A stretch of 64,000 bases of DNA from Sphingomonas albertensis (GTDB taxonomy: Bacteria; Pseudomonadota; Alphaproteobacteria; Sphingomonadales; Sphingomonadaceae), in assembly GCF_014358075.1 (NCBI RefSeq), contig NZ_JACONT010000021.1, forward strand, positions 1-64,000, written 5' to 3'. The translations under genes and the position numbers were made by a program. Positions 23,263 through 32,658 of this stretch are shown here, piece after piece. Every line of letters starts with the position of its first letter. The stretch's first letter is position 1. Below the pieces are notes generated by a model. It worked only from the letters and a program-made list of their open reading frames with translations. It was not told the DNA's origin and searched no databases.

Positions 23263-25128
23263 ATGTCGCGCCACGCTCTCCTGCTCGCGCTCGCAGTCAC
23301 CGCCGCGGTGCCCGGCGCAACCATCGCGCAGACGGGTATGCAGGCGACGACCCAATCCCCCTTCACCTTCGAGGAGGTGATGGTGCCGATGCGCGACGGG
23401 GCGAAGCTGCAGACCGTCATCATGCGACCGCGCGGGATGACCGGGCCGCTCCCGATCCTGCTCCAGCGGACCCCCTACGGCGTGCCGGACGCGCCGTTCT
23501 CCAGCGCCAGCCGGTTCGGTCCGCTGATGAAGGACGGCTACATCTTCGTGTTCCAGTCGATGCGCGGGCGGTTCAAGTCGGACGGCGTTTTCACATTGTC
23601 GACTGCGGTGCATGCCAAGGGCAACGGGGCCGGCGATCCGAAAGCGGTCGACGAGGCCACGGACGCCTACGACACCGTCGGATGGCTGGTGAAGAACGTC
23701 CCCGCGAACATCGGCAAGGTCGGCATGTGGGGCGTGTCCTATCCCGGTTTCGCCGCGGCCGTCGCGCTGGCGAACCCGCATCCGGCGCTGAAGGCGGTCT
23801 CCCCGCAGGCGGCCTGGATCGATTACTGGCAGTCGGACGACCTGCACCGCAACGGCGCGCTGCGGTTGAGCTATGCGACCGACTGGGTGTCGTCGCTGCA
23901 ACTCGACAAGACGAAGAATTCCGACTTTGCGTATCCGAGCGATACCTACGACTATTTCCTTAAGGCCGGCTCGGCGGAGGCGATCGACCGGACCGTGTTC
24001 AAGGGGCATGTGCCGATGTTCACGGCGTTGCTCGATCATCCCAATCACGACGCGTTCTATACCGCGCAGCGCTGGACCGATTCGCTCGGCAAGACGACGG
24101 TGCCGACGCTGAACGTCGCGGGGTTCTGGGATCAGGAGGATCCGTGGGGCTCGTGGCAGATCTACGCCCGGCAGAAGCGCAACGATCCGGATCACCTGGC
24201 GCAGATGGTGGCGGGGCCTTGGCGGCATGGCGGGTGGCAGGGGGTGGCGGATCACCTCGGGCCGATCCCGCTCGGCACGGCGAGCGGCACGCAGTTCCAG
24301 GAGCAGATCCAGGCGCCGTTCTTCGCCTATTGGCTGCACGGCAAGGGGCCGCGGCCGGACTTCGCGGCGAAGATGCTCCAGTCTGGGTCTAACGTGTGGA
24401 AGACCTATGCCGCCTGGCCTCCGACGGGTGCGAAGACGACCGAGCTTTACCTGCACGCGGACGGCAGCCTGTCGTTCACCGCGCCGGCCGCGGGTGAGGG
24501 GTGTCGCGATTACGTGTCCGATCCGGCGAACCCGGTGCCGTTCCGCCGGCGGCCGATGTCGGCGACCTATGCCAGCCCGGATTGGGCGTGGTGGGAGGCG
24601 GACGACCAGCGCTTCGTCGATCACCGGCCCGATGTGCTGGGGTATGTGTCGGAGCCTCTGACGGCGGACCTGACCGTGACGGGCGCGCTGGCGGCGACGT
24701 TGCAGGCGTCGACCAGCGGGACGGACAGCGATTTCGTCGTGAAGCTGATCGATGTGCTGCCCGACGATACCGAGTCGATGGCGGGGCGTAGCCTTCAGCC
24801 GGGCGACTATGCCCGGACGCTCAACGGGTATCAGTTGCCGATCGCGATGGAGGTGCGGCGCGGGCGCTTCCTGGCGAGCGATACGGCGCCGCAGCCTCTC
24901 GTGCCGGGCAAGGTGGTCGCGTGGGACGTGCCGCTGCGCGACCACGACCATGTGTTCAAGGCGGGGCACCGGATCATGGTGCAGGTGCAGTCGAGCTGGT
25001 TCCCGATGATCGACCGCAACCCGCAGTCTTTCGTGCCGAACATCGGGCGGGCGAAACCGGGCGATTACGTAAAGGCGACGCAGAAGGTCTGCGCGGGGTC
25101 GCGGATCACGTTGCCGGTCATGAGGTAA
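23263..25128 (+). CDS. CocE/NonD-family secreted hydrolase (X-Pro dipeptidyl-peptidase-like)
   Basis: A 621-residue exported enzyme with a signal peptide (1-22, cleavage near T-I-A-Q). The alpha/beta-hydrolase core has M-R-D-G-A-K-L near 43, R-T-P-Y-G, the nucleophile motif G-V-S-Y-P-G-F near 160 (Ser) and G-P-W-R-H-G-G-W for the catalytic His. The C-terminal jelly roll (about 400-600) contains V-T-G-A-L-A-A-T-L-Q-A-S-T-S-G-T-D-S-D, typical of CocE/NonD and S15 peptidases. The family hydrolyses esters, acylated beta-lactams (glutaryl-7-ACA acylase) or X-Pro peptides; the substrate here is unknown. An in-frame extension to 23122 would overlap the previous gene, so the ATG before the signal peptide is used. 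Confidence 0.9.
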   Translation: MSRHALLLALAVTAAVPGATIAQTGMQATTQSPFTFEEVMVPMRDGAKLQTVIMRPRGMTGPLPILLQRTPYGVPDAPFSSASRFGPLMKDGYIFVFQSMRGRFKSDGVFTLSTAVHAKGNGAGDPKAVDEATDAYDTVGWLVKNVPANIGKVGMWGVSYPGFAAAVALANPHPALKAVSPQAAWIDYWQSDDLHRNGALRLSYATDWVSSLQLDKTKNSDFAYPSDTYDYFLKAGSAEAIDRTVFKGHVPMFTALLDHPNHDAFYTAQRWTDSLGKTTVPTLNVAGFWDQEDPWGSWQIYARQKRNDPDHLAQMVAGPWRHGGWQGVADHLGPIPLGTASGTQFQEQIQAPFFAYWLHGKGPRPDFAAKMLQSGSNVWKTYAAWPPTGAKTTELYLHADGSLSFTAPAAGEGCRDYVSDPANPVPFRRRPMSATYASPDWAWWEADDQRFVDHRPDVLGYVSEPLTADLTVTGALAATLQASTSGTDSDFVVKLIDVLPDDTESMAGRSLQPGDYARTLNGYQLPIAMEVRRGRFLASDTAPQPLVPGKVVAWDVPLRDHDHVFKAGHRIMVQVQSSWFPMIDRNPQSFVPNIGRAKPGDYVKATQKVCAGSRITLPVMR

Positions 25129-25132
25129 GAAG

Positions 25133-25190
25133 CTTGTTCTCCCGCGAAGGCGGGAGCCCAGTCTGGGTCCCCGCCTTCGCGGGGAAACAT
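25133..25190. repeat. Single family A palindrome between convergent genes
   Basis: A complete family A element with near-perfect symmetry: CTCCCGCGAAGGCGGGAG, CCCAG-T-CTGGG, CCCCGCCTTCGCGGGG. It occupies almost the whole gap between the CocE-type hydrolase and the ABC-2 permease. No family B partner is present. The hairpins could act as a bidirectional end for both transcripts. Confidence 0.9.
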
Positions 25191-25200
25191 GGTTCTTCGG

Positions 25201-25962
25201 TTAGTTCTTCATTCGCCAGCCGGTTTTGAAGATCCAGGCGATCGCGATCAGGCACACCGCGAGGAAGCCGGCCGTTACCGCGAGGCTCACCCCGACCGCG
25301 ACATCGCCAACCCCGAAGAAACTCCAGCGGAAGCCGCTCACCAGGTAGACGACCGGGTTGAACAGGCTGAACGTTCGCCAGGGCTGGGGCAGCATGTCGA
25401 TCGAGTAGAACGCACCGCCGAGGAAGGTCAGCGGCGTGATCAGCAGCGCGGGGACGAAGTTCAGCTGCTCGAAGCCGTTGGCCCAGACGCCGATGATAAA
25501 CCCGAACAGGCTGAACGCCACGGCCGTGAGGATCAGGAATGCGATCATCGCGAACGGGTGTTCGATCCGCAGCGGCACGAAGAACGAGGCGGTCGCGAGG
25601 ATGATCAGCCCGAGGATCACCGACTTGGTGGTCGCCGCGCCGACATAGCCGATCACCATCTCCATCGCCGACACGGGCGCCGACAACAGCTCGTAGATCG
25701 TGCCGGTGAATTTGGGGAAGTAGATGCCGATCGATGCGTTCGAGATGCTCTGCGTGAGCAGCGACAGCATGATCAGGCCGGGGACGATGAAGCTGCCGTA
25801 ACCGACGCCGCCGACCTGCTGCATGCGGCTGCCGATCGCGCCGCCGAAGACGATGAAATACAGCGAGGTGGTCAGGACGGGCGTGACGAGGCTCTGCCAC
25901 AGGGTGCGCAGCGCGCGCGCCATTTCGAAGCGATAGATCGCCCAGATACCGTGAGTGTTCAT
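25201..25962 (-). CDS. ABC-2 type transporter permease
   Basis: A 253-residue inner-membrane protein with six helices. The middle segment around [20 protein letters not shown] and L-S-A-P-V-S is the ABC-2 coupling region, and [13 protein letters not shown] is the conserved pre-TM motif. Family relatives export drugs, polysaccharides or lipids (YadH/NodJ-like). Its ATG overlaps the ATPase stop by four bases, so the exporter is a two-gene operon with ATPase first. Confidence 0.9.
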   Translation of the reverse strand: MNTHGIWAIYRFEMARALRTLWQSLVTPVLTTSLYFIVFGGAIGSRMQQVGGVGYGSFIVPGLIMLSLLTQSISNASIGIYFPKFTGTIYELLSAPVSAMEMVIGYVGAATTKSVILGLIILATASFFVPLRIEHPFAMIAFLILTAVAFSLFGFIIGVWANGFEQLNFVPALLITPLTFLGGAFYSIDMLPQPWRTFSLFNPVVYLVSGFRWSFFGVGDVAVGVSLAVTAGFLAVCLIAIAWIFKTGWRMKN

Positions 25963-26888
25963 GCGCGTTCTCCGACGAGATCGACGAAGATGTCTTCGAG
26001 GCTCGATTTGCTGGTTTCGAGATCCTTGAAGCCGATGCCGAGTTCGCTGAGTTTGCGCAGCAACGACGGGATGCCGGTGTGGTCGGCCTGTGCGTCGAAC
26101 ACGTAGCGCAGCCGCTTGCCGTCGTCTTCCAGCGACAGGTCCCAGTCGGCGAGTTCCGGGGGAAGCGCCGTCATCGGGTCCTGGAGCGCGATGTCGAGTT
26201 CGCGCTTGCCGAGCTTCTTCATCAGCGACGCCTTGTCGTCGACGAGGAGCAGCTTGCCCTTGTTGATGACGCCGACGCGGTCGGCCATTTCCTCGGCTTC
26301 CTCGATGTAATGCGTCGTCAGGATGATCGTCGTGCCGCCTTCGCGCAGGCGGTGGACGAGCTTCCACATGTCGCGGCGCAATGCCACGTCGACGCCCGCG
26401 GTGGGTTCGTCGAGGAACAGGATTTCGGGTTCGTGCGCGAGTGCCTTGGCGATCAGCACGCGGCGTTTCATGCCGCCGGAGAGTTCGCGGATCTTCGCGT
26501 CGCGCTTGTCCCAGAGCGAGAGGTCGCGGAGCACCTGTTCGATGTAATCGCTGTGCCCCGAGCGGCCGAAGAGGCGGCGGCTGAAGGTGACGGTGGCGAG
26601 CACCGTCTCGAACATGTCGACGTTGAGTTCCTGGGGCACGAGGCCGATGCGGCTGCGCGCCTGCTTATAGTCGCGGATCGCGTCGTAGCCGGCGACCTTG
26701 ATCGTGCCCGCGGACGGCGTGACGATGCCGCAGATGATGCTGATCAACGTCGTCTTGCCCGCGCCGTTGGGGCCGAGGAGGGCGAAGATCTCGCCTTTCC
26801 GGATGTCGAGGTCGACGGGGTGGAGGGCTGTCGTGCCGCTCTTGTAGGTCTTGGTGACGCCCGCGATGGACAGGATCGGTTCGGTCAT
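25959..26888 (-). CDS. ABC-2 type transporter ATP-binding protein
   Basis: A 309-residue ATPase: Walker [10 protein letters not shown] (near 39), Q-loop L-V-P-Q-E-L-N, signature L-S-G-G-M-K-R-R (near 140), Walker [13 protein letters not shown] and H-loop T-T-H-Y-I-E-E-A-E. The L-S-G-G-M-K-R-R and Y-I-E-E-A-E-E forms are typical of YadG/CcmA-type exporters. A C-terminal extension of about 80 residues follows the nucleotide-binding domain. It probably partners with the permease at 25201. The ATG at 26888 begins the normal N-terminus; the longer frame is repeat DNA. Confidence 0.92.
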   Translation of the reverse strand: MTEPILSIAGVTKTYKSGTTALHPVDLDIRKGEIFALLGPNGAGKTTLISIICGIVTPSAGTIKVAGYDAIRDYKQARSRIGLVPQELNVDMFETVLATVTFSRRLFGRSGHSDYIEQVLRDLSLWDKRDAKIRELSGGMKRRVLIAKALAHEPEILFLDEPTAGVDVALRRDMWKLVHRLREGGTTIILTTHYIEEAEEMADRVGVINKGKLLLVDDKASLMKKLGKRELDIALQDPMTALPPELADWDLSLEDDGKRLRYVFDAQADHTGIPSLLRKLSELGIGFKDLETSKSSLEDIFVDLVGERA

Positions 26889-26951
26889 TGGCACCCCTTT
26901 TTGTGAGGGGAAGATGGGGGTGGGGAGGGGGGAATGATAGGGGCTCCCGCC

Positions 26952-27032
26952 TTGTTCTGCTGCGAACGCAGGAGCCCAGGATACCGGGCGTTGCGCTTTG
27001 TAACCCTGGGCTCCTGCGTTCGCAGGAGAACG
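26952..27032. repeat. Family C palindromic repeat
   Basis: Arms CTGCGAACGCAGGAGCCCAGG and the inverse CCTGGGCTCCTGCGTTCGCAG, separated by about 27 bases. Each outer arm is a hairpin around GCGAACGC. The design matches families A and B (hairpin, then GCCCA, then loop) with a different stem sequence. It lies between the ABC ATPase start and the DsbA-like gene end. The second copy is at 55763-55853. Confidence 0.85.
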
Positions 27033-27033
27033 G

Positions 27034-27744
27034 TTAGCCGGCGCGCGCTGCCGCGACCGCTTTCTGCAGATCCTCAAGCGGCAGTGCGCCCGACAACACC
27101 CGGTCGCCTACTACCCAGCTAGGCGTGCCGGTCATGCCGAGTTTGGCGGCGGTTTCCATGTTTTTGGCTATTTCGGCGTCGGCGGTCTTGGTGAAGCTCG
27201 CCTGCGTCGTGTCTACCCCGGCCTTGCTCGCAGCCGCCGCGATCGAAGCGTCGCTGACGGGGCCGCCGGCGTAGAGCGCGTCGTGGAAGGTGGCGAACTT
27301 GCCTTGTTGCGCGGCGGCGAGGCTGGCGCGGGCGGCGATGCGGCTTTCGGCGCTGAGGATCGGGAGTTCGCGGAAGACGACGCGGACCTTGGGGTCGGCC
27401 GCAATCAGCTTGGCGATCATCGGCAGGCTCGCGCGGCAGTATCCGCAATTGTAATCGAAATACTCGACGAGCGTGACGTCGCCCTTGGGGTTGCCAGCCC
27501 AGGCGCTGGCGAACGGCGTGACGATCGCGTCGCGGTTGGCGGTGACGGTCTTGCCGGATTCGCGGTCGCGCAGTTTCTCCATCGCCTCGGGGAGGATCTC
27601 GGGGTGTGCCAAGACGTAATCGTGGACGATCGACTCGACCTGCGCGCGCTCGACGCCGCCGCCCTGGCGGTCATAGCCCCAGACCGCGAGGCCTCCGATG
27701 ACGGCGCTCGCGACGGCGATCGCGGGGAATGTGAATTTGCTCAT
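27034..27744 (-). CDS. DsbA-family disulfide oxidoreductase (CGYC)
   Basis: A 236-residue envelope protein with an N-terminal signal or anchor (residues 6-24). A helical DsbA_N region (about 35-75, [16 protein letters not shown]) precedes the thioredoxin fold: [14 protein letters not shown] (active site near 100-103), V-F-R-E-L-P-I-L, and cis-proline T-G-T-P-S-W-V-V-G. It belongs to the ScsC/DsbA-like group. It starts with an ATG overlapping the TGA of the M48/TPR protease upstream, so the two are co-translated. This is the third DsbA-type gene in the window. Confidence 0.9.
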   Translation of the reverse strand: MSKFTFPAIAVASAVIGGLAVWGYDRQGGGVERAQVESIVHDYVLAHPEILPEAMEKLRDRESGKTVTANRDAIVTPFASAWAGNPKGDVTLVEYFDYNCGYCRASLPMIAKLIAADPKVRVVFRELPILSAESRIAARASLAAAQQGKFATFHDALYAGGPVSDASIAAAASKAGVDTTQASFTKTADAEIAKNMETAAKLGMTGTPSWVVGDRVLSGALPLEDLQKAVAAARAG

Positions 27745-29096
27745 TTGCGGCGCTTATACTGCTTGGGATTGTCGTCCATCTCGTTCTGCGCGGCCATCGC
27801 GATATCCTGCGCGCGGATCCAGTCGGTCGTGTTCGCCGGGATGTTCGCGAGGGCATATTGCGCGCTCGCCGAGGCGGTCCGCATGTCGCCGCCCATGCTG
27901 GCGCGCTCGGCGGTGGCGAGCGCGGCGCGCGCGGTATCGCCGGTCAGTTCGTAGACGGTGCCGAGCTGCATCCAGGCGAACGGGTTCTGGTCGTCGCGGC
28001 CGACTGCGGTGCGCAGGACCCTGGTCGCCTCGGGATAGTTCGCCTTGTTCTCGGTCGCGATCAGCGCGTGGCCGAAGGTCGTGGCGATCAGCGGGTTGTT
28101 GCGCGAACCTTCTGTGGCCTCGCGCAGGGGGACGAGCGACTCGACCGGCTTGCCCGCTTCGAGCAAAATCTGGCCCTTGATCTCGAGGAAATACGGGTCG
28201 GTGGGTTCGGCCTTCACCAGCGCGTTGGCTTCGGCGTCGGCTTTGTCGGGGTAGCCGGCTTTGTGATACGCATAGGCGCGGGCGTAGTGCGCGTAGATCG
28301 ACTGGTCGCTCGGCGGATAGGCCTGGAGCGTCTGGTCGGCGGGCATGACGTAGCCGGCGAGCTTCGCTTTCACGCGGCGGAAGCGTTCCTCGAGCGCGGC
28401 GTCGGGCTTGTTGGCCCAGGCGGGCGAGGCTTGCAGATCGGCGGTCAGCGTCGCGACGCGCTCGCCCGAGAGCGGGTGCGACTGCATGAACGGGTCGATG
28501 TTGGCGGTGCCGTAGCGATATTCCTGCTGCTGCAATTTCTTGAAGAAGCTCAGCATGCCGCGGCCGGAGATGTTCGATTGGCGGAGGAATTTCGCGGCGG
28601 TCGCGTCGGCGGTGGATTCCTGGACGCGGCTGAACGAGAGGTAGCTGCCCATCGCCGCCTGCTGGCCCGCGGCCATGATGCCGGCGCCCGCTTCGCCGCT
28701 GCCGGCGGCCATTGCGGCGAGGCCAAGGACCATCGAGAGCAGGTACATGCCCATCGCCGGCTTGGTGCCGCGATCGGCGAGGACGACGTGGCCGTCGGCG
28801 ATGTGGCCGAGTTCGTGCGCGATGACGCCCTGGACTTCGTTGGCGTTGTCGGCGGCCTGGATGAGGCCTGAGTGGACGTAGACGGTCTGCCCGCCGGCGA
28901 CGAACGCGTTGATCGACTCGTCGTTGATGAGGACGACCTTCACGTCGCGCGTCGAGAGCCCGGCCGCTTTGATCAGCGGGTTGGACATCTCCGCGAACAT
29001 GGTTTCGGTCTCGGCGTCGCGGAGGATCGACTGGGCCTGGAGGGGCGTCGTCCAGAGGAGGAGGGCGGTGGCTGCGGCGGCTACGAAGCGCTTCAT
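27741..29096 (-). CDS. M48-family metalloprotease with TPR repeats (BepA-like)
   Basis: A 451-residue periplasmic protein with a signal peptide (1-21, cleavage at L-Q-A-Q). The zinc protease motif is A-H-E-L-G-H (near 93) with the distal Glu in R-V-Q-E-S-T-A-D (near 157). A helical C-terminal half (about 250-440) shows TPR-like repeats (H-Y-A-R-A-Y-A-Y-H-K-A-G-Y-P-D-K-A and later units). This is the BepA/YfgC layout. In E. coli BepA degrades or rescues misassembled LptD and other outer-membrane proteins and promotes correct disulfides. Its coupling with a DsbA-like gene fits that role. The ATG at 29096 starts the signal peptide; the longer open frame upstream is a C-rich artefact. Confidence 0.9.
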   Translation of the reverse strand: MKRFVAAAATALLLWTTPLQAQSILRDAETETMFAEMSNPLIKAAGLSTRDVKVVLINDESINAFVAGGQTVYVHSGLIQAADNANEVQGVIAHELGHIADGHVVLADRGTKPAMGMYLLSMVLGLAAMAAGSGEAGAGIMAAGQQAAMGSYLSFSRVQESTADATAAKFLRQSNISGRGMLSFFKKLQQQEYRYGTANIDPFMQSHPLSGERVATLTADLQASPAWANKPDAALEERFRRVKAKLAGYVMPADQTLQAYPPSDQSIYAHYARAYAYHKAGYPDKADAEANALVKAEPTDPYFLEIKGQILLEAGKPVESLVPLREATEGSRNNPLIATTFGHALIATENKANYPEATRVLRTAVGRDDQNPFAWMQLGTVYELTGDTARAALATAERASMGGDMRTASASAQYALANIPANTTDWIRAQDIAMAAQNEMDDNPKQYKRRK

Positions 29097-29340
29097 ATTA
29101 CGGGGTATCGTCGATTGGGGGCGGGGGGGCAATGGTCGTGCGGTCGGGCGTGCGGTGGAGTGAAGTATAGGAAGTGCAGACGCTGGGAGCGGTTTTGCGG
29201 TTGGTGGGAGTGTGGGTGGCATTGGGGGAGGGGAGCAGGGTTTGGGTGTGTAGGACAGGGGTTTGAGGGGGGGCTTAAGAGGTTGCTGCGCCGGCTGTCG
29301 GCCACTTCCCCGGCTATTGGTTTCCTCCCTGGCTAGCAGG
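29097..29340. other. Gene-free G/T-rich, C-poor stretch
   Basis: From about 29115 to 29280 the plus strand is dominated by G and T, with many GGG runs and few C. Open frames here are compositional. The stretch is the 5' side of the BepA-like gene on the minus strand, so its promoter should lie here, but I see no convincing -35/-10 pair. Confidence 0.55.
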
Positions 29341-29450
29341 CCACCGCCCCGGCGGAGGCCGGGGTCCAATTGGGGGACCGGGCTAACTGAGGGTGGCGCT
29401 TCGTTATTGGCACCTTTCCAATTGGGCCCCGGCCTTCGCCGGGGTGGTGG
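29341..29450. repeat. Family B palindrome downstream of rne
   Basis: Arms CCCCGGCGGAGGCCGGGG then TCCAATTGGGG, and CCAATTGGGCCCCGG with CCTTCGCCGGGG. The inner region carries the family's semi-conserved loop words (GCTAAC, GCGCTTCGTTA). A family A copy follows 68 bases later. Confidence 0.9.
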
Positions 29451-29517
29451 TGGGTGGGGGGAGCTCGGCGTGCATCATCAGAGGAGCTAGAACACAAACC
29501 TCGCATCTCCCCCTGGT

Positions 29518-29576
29518 CTTGTTCACCCGCGAAGGCGGGTGCCCAGTCTGGGTCCCCGCCTTCGCGGGGATACAAG
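29518..29576. repeat. Family A palindrome downstream of rne
   Basis: ACCCGCGAAGGCGGGT, GCCCAG-T-CTGGG, CCCCGCCTTCGCGGGG. Compensating A/T changes in the first hairpin keep its stem paired. It is the partner of the family B copy at 29341-29450. Confidence 0.9.
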
Positions 29577-29649
29577 CTTTTCTCGTTCGCCACGTGAGGC
29601 ATTGGGCGCTCACGGATATCGTGCTGCCGGAGGATCGCTCCCCACAAAC

Positions 29650-29684
29650 GAAAACGGGCGCGGCCTTTCGGTCGCGCCCGTTCT
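29650..29684 (-). terminator. Rho-independent terminator of rne
   Basis: On the minus strand a GC-rich stem (ACGGGCGCG paired with CGCGCCCGT, loop containing CCGAAAGG) is followed by GTTTTCG. It lies about 20 bases after the rne stop codon. The paired A-run on the other side could also serve plus-strand transcripts weakly. Confidence 0.85.
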
Positions 29685-29703
29685 TTGGTCACGGCGTCCG
29701 GGG

Positions 29704-32658
29704 TTAGCCGAAGGTGCGCTGCCACCAGCCGCGGCGGGGGGCGCCGTCGGGGTCGTCGTTGGCGCCGTCAGTGGAGTCCGAGGTCGCGGCGTCCTGGGGC
29801 TGGACTTCGGCCTTGGGCGGGGTCGTTGCGATCGGCTCGGCAAGCGGTTCGCTGGTCGGAGCGGCATCGCCTGCGTCGACTACGGCTGCTTTCCGCGGAC
29901 GACCGCGGGGCTTGGCGACCTTGGCGGGCGCTTCCTCGACTACCGGGGCTTCGATCACCGCGTCCGACGCCTTGCGACGGGCACGCTTGGGCTTGGGCGC
30001 CGAGGCTTCGATGGTCTCGGCGGGCGTTGCGCTCACCTCTTCCATCGTTGCTTCTGCAACCGCTTCGCGACGACGACGACCGGGCTTCGGTGCAGCCGGC
30101 TCGGCCGCGACGGGCTCTGGAGCGATCGGCGCCGGAACCACTGGCTCCGGTGCAACCGTCTCGGCTTCCGCCTCGACCGCGCGTGGCTTGCGACCACGGC
30201 GTGCCTTGGGGGCTGCATCGGCGACCGCCTCGGCGATGTTCGCCGCTGCGGCTGCCGCACGGGCACGTGGACGACGGCGCATCTTCGGACCCTCGGCGAC
30301 TTCCGCGACCGGGACTTCCTCGACGGCGGGTTCGAACGCCGGCTCGTAAGGCGGCTCGGCGTAGGTCGATTCGACCGGCTCGTACGCTTCCGGCTCAGGG
30401 GCCTCGGCGATCAGCTGGGCGTCGTCGATGCTGCTGACGGCGACCGACTGGCCGTTCTCGGCGCCCTGCTCGTTGCGGCGACCGCCACGACGTCCCCGAC
30501 GACCGCGACGACGACGGCCTTCGCCCTCTGCGCCATTCGCCTGCTCGGCAGGTGCGCCGGCCTCGACCGCTTCGCCACCGCCGACTTCGACGATGTCGCC
30601 CTCGACCTCGTCGATTTCCTCGACGTTGGTGTCGGTGTCCTCGAACGTACCGTCCTCGTTGACGCCTTCTGCCGCACCTTCTTCACCGGGACGTGCACGA
30701 CCGCGACGACCGCGACGACGACGACGCTTCTTGCCGCCTTCACCATCCGCATCGCGAGCCTCACGCGGCGCACGCTGCTCGCCGTTACCTTCGCGACCGC
30801 CCTCACGACGACGCGGCTGCTCGGCCTCGGCCTCCTCGACCTCTTCTTCCTCGATCTCGTCCTCGATCTCCTCGGGGAGGTCGTCCTCGTCTTCCTCGAT
30901 GATCTGGACGAACTTCGGCGCGTGCGCGGGCGGCGGGCCGCTGGCCTCGACCGTCATGTGCGCGCCTTCCTCGTCCTGGCCGGGGATGATCTCGACGATC
31001 ACGCCGTAGCGATCCTCGATCTCGGCGATGTCGGCGCGCTTGCGGTTGAGGATGTAGACCGCGGCTTCCTGGCTCGCGCGCAGGGTGAGCAGCGAACCGC
31101 GACCGCGTGCGGCCTCGTCCTCGATCAGGCGGAGTGCGGAGATGCCCGACGACGATGCGGTGCGAACGAGGCCAGTGCCCTCGCAATGCGGGCAGGCGCG
31201 CGTCGATGCTTCGAGCACGCCGGTGCGCAGGCGCTGGCGGCTCATTTCCATGAGGCCGAACGACGAGATGCGGCCGATCTGGATGCGCGCGCGATCGTTC
31301 TTGAGCGCCTCCTTCATCGCCTTCTCGACCTTACGGACGTTGGAATTGTTATCCATGTCGATGAAGTCGATGACGACGAGCCCGGCCATGTCGCGCAGGC
31401 GGAGCTGGCGACCGATTTCCTGCGCGGCTTCGAGATTGGTCGCGGTCGCGGTCTGCTCGATCGAATGCTCGCGCGTCGAACGGCCCGAGTTGATGTCGAT
31501 CGAGACGAGCGCCTCGGTCGGGTTGATGACGAGGTACCCGCCCGACTTCAGCTGGACGACGGGGTGGTACATCGCGGCAAGCTGATCCTCGACGCCGGCG
31601 CGCTGGAACAGCGGCACGGGATCGGCATAATGCTTGATGCGCCGGGCGTGCGTCGGCATCAGCAGGCGCATGAACTCGCGCGCCTGGCGATAACCGTCCT
31701 CGCCCTCGACGATGACCTCTTCGATTTCCTTGTTGTAGATGTCGCGGATCGCGCGCTTGATCAGGTCGCTGTCGCCGTAGACGAGCGCGGGGGCCGACGC
31801 CTTCAGCGTGGCTTCGCGGATGCCGTCCCAGAGGCGGGCGAGGTAATCGAAGTCGCGCTTGATCTCGACCTTCGAGCGCTGGAGGCCCGCGGTGCGGACG
31901 ATGCAGCCCATCGACGGCGGCAGCTGCATGTCGGCCATGATCGTCTTGAGACGCTTGCGATCGCCCGCGTTCGAGATCTTCCGCGAGATGCCGCCGCCGT
32001 GCGACGTGTTCGGCATCAGCACGCAGTAGCGACCGGCGAGGCTGAGGTACGTGGTCAGCGCCGCGCCCTTGTTGCCGCGCTCCTCCTTGACGACCTGGAC
32101 GAGCAGCACTTGGCGGCGATGGATCACGTCCTGGATCTTGTAGCGGCGGCGCAGGTTCATGCGACGCTCGCGCAGGTCCTCGACCGCGGCATCGTCGGCA
32201 CTCGGCTTGCGCTTGCGACGGGGGGCTTCGCCCGCTTCGCCGCCTTCGAGTTCCTCGGCAACGTCGGGATCTACCCCGCCATCGTCCTCGAAGCGCTCGA
32301 TGTCGTCCTCGTCGTCACCCTCGTCTTCGTCCGAGTCGTAGTCGGCGCGCAGGGCGGCTTCCTCGGCAGCGTGCTCTGCTTCTTCACGGAGCAGTGCGTC
32401 GCGATCTTCCTTGGGGATCTGGTAGTAATCGGGGTGGATCTCGCTGAACGCGAGGAAGCCGTGGCGATTGCCGCCGTAATCGATGAACGCCGCCTGGAGC
32501 GACGGCTCGACCCGCGTGACCTTGGCGAGGTAGATATTGCCCTTGAGCTGCTTGCGTTCGGCACTCTCGAAATCGAATTCCTCGATCCGGTTACCCTTGA
32601 CGACTGCGATCCGGGTCTCTTCCCGGTGGCGTGCGTCGATCAGCATGCGCGTTGTCAT
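29704..32658 (-). CDS. rne: Ribonuclease E/G (RNase E)
   Basis: A 984-residue endoribonuclease, central to mRNA decay and rRNA/tRNA processing. The S1 domain starts near 35 (G-N-I-Y-L-A-K-V-T-R-V-E-P-S) but is interrupted at about 95-165 by a highly acidic, then basic insert (D-S-D-E-D-E-G-D-D-E-D-D), as in other alphaproteobacteria. The catalytic DNase-I-like part has V-S-I-D-I-N-S-G-R-S (near 383) and V-I-D-F-I-D-M-D-N (near 424). The zinc link C-P-H-C lies near 486. The tail from about 585 is low complexity: acidic blocks, R-R-R-R-G-R-R-G-R blocks and Ala/Pro/Val/Glu repeats, which in this family scaffold the degradosome and bind RNA. The gene ends at a clear terminator. Confidence 0.96.
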   Translation of the reverse strand: MTTRMLIDARHREETRIAVVKGNRIEEFDFESAERKQLKGNIYLAKVTRVEPSLQAAFIDYGGNRHGFLAFSEIHPDYYQIPKEDRDALLREEAEHAAEEAALRADYDSDEDEGDDEDDIERFEDDGGVDPDVAEELEGGEAGEAPRRKRKPSADDAAVEDLRERRMNLRRRYKIQDVIHRRQVLLVQVVKEERGNKGAALTTYLSLAGRYCVLMPNTSHGGGISRKISNAGDRKRLKTIMADMQLPPSMGCIVRTAGLQRSKVEIKRDFDYLARLWDGIREATLKASAPALVYGDSDLIKRAIRDIYNKEIEEVIVEGEDGYRQAREFMRLLMPTHARRIKHYADPVPLFQRAGVEDQLAAMYHPVVQLKSGGYLVINPTEALVSIDINSGRSTREHSIEQTATATNLEAAQEIGRQLRLRDMAGLVVIDFIDMDNNSNVRKVEKAMKEALKNDRARIQIGRISSFGLMEMSRQRLRTGVLEASTRACPHCEGTGLVRTASSSGISALRLIEDEAARGRGSLLTLRASQEAAVYILNRKRADIAEIEDRYGVIVEIIPGQDEEGAHMTVEASGPPPAHAPKFVQIIEEDEDDLPEEIEDEIEEEEVEEAEAEQPRRREGGREGNGEQRAPREARDADGEGGKKRRRRRGRRGRARPGEEGAAEGVNEDGTFEDTDTNVEEIDEVEGDIVEVGGGEAVEAGAPAEQANGAEGEGRRRRGRRGRRGGRRNEQGAENGQSVAVSSIDDAQLIAEAPEPEAYEPVESTYAEPPYEPAFEPAVEEVPVAEVAEGPKMRRRPRARAAAAAANIAEAVADAAPKARRGRKPRAVEAEAETVAPEPVVPAPIAPEPVAAEPAAPKPGRRRREAVAEATMEEVSATPAETIEASAPKPKRARRKASDAVIEAPVVEEAPAKVAKPRGRPRKAAVVDAGDAAPTSEPLAEPIATTPPKAEVQPQDAATSDSTDGANDDPDGAPRRGWWQRTFG

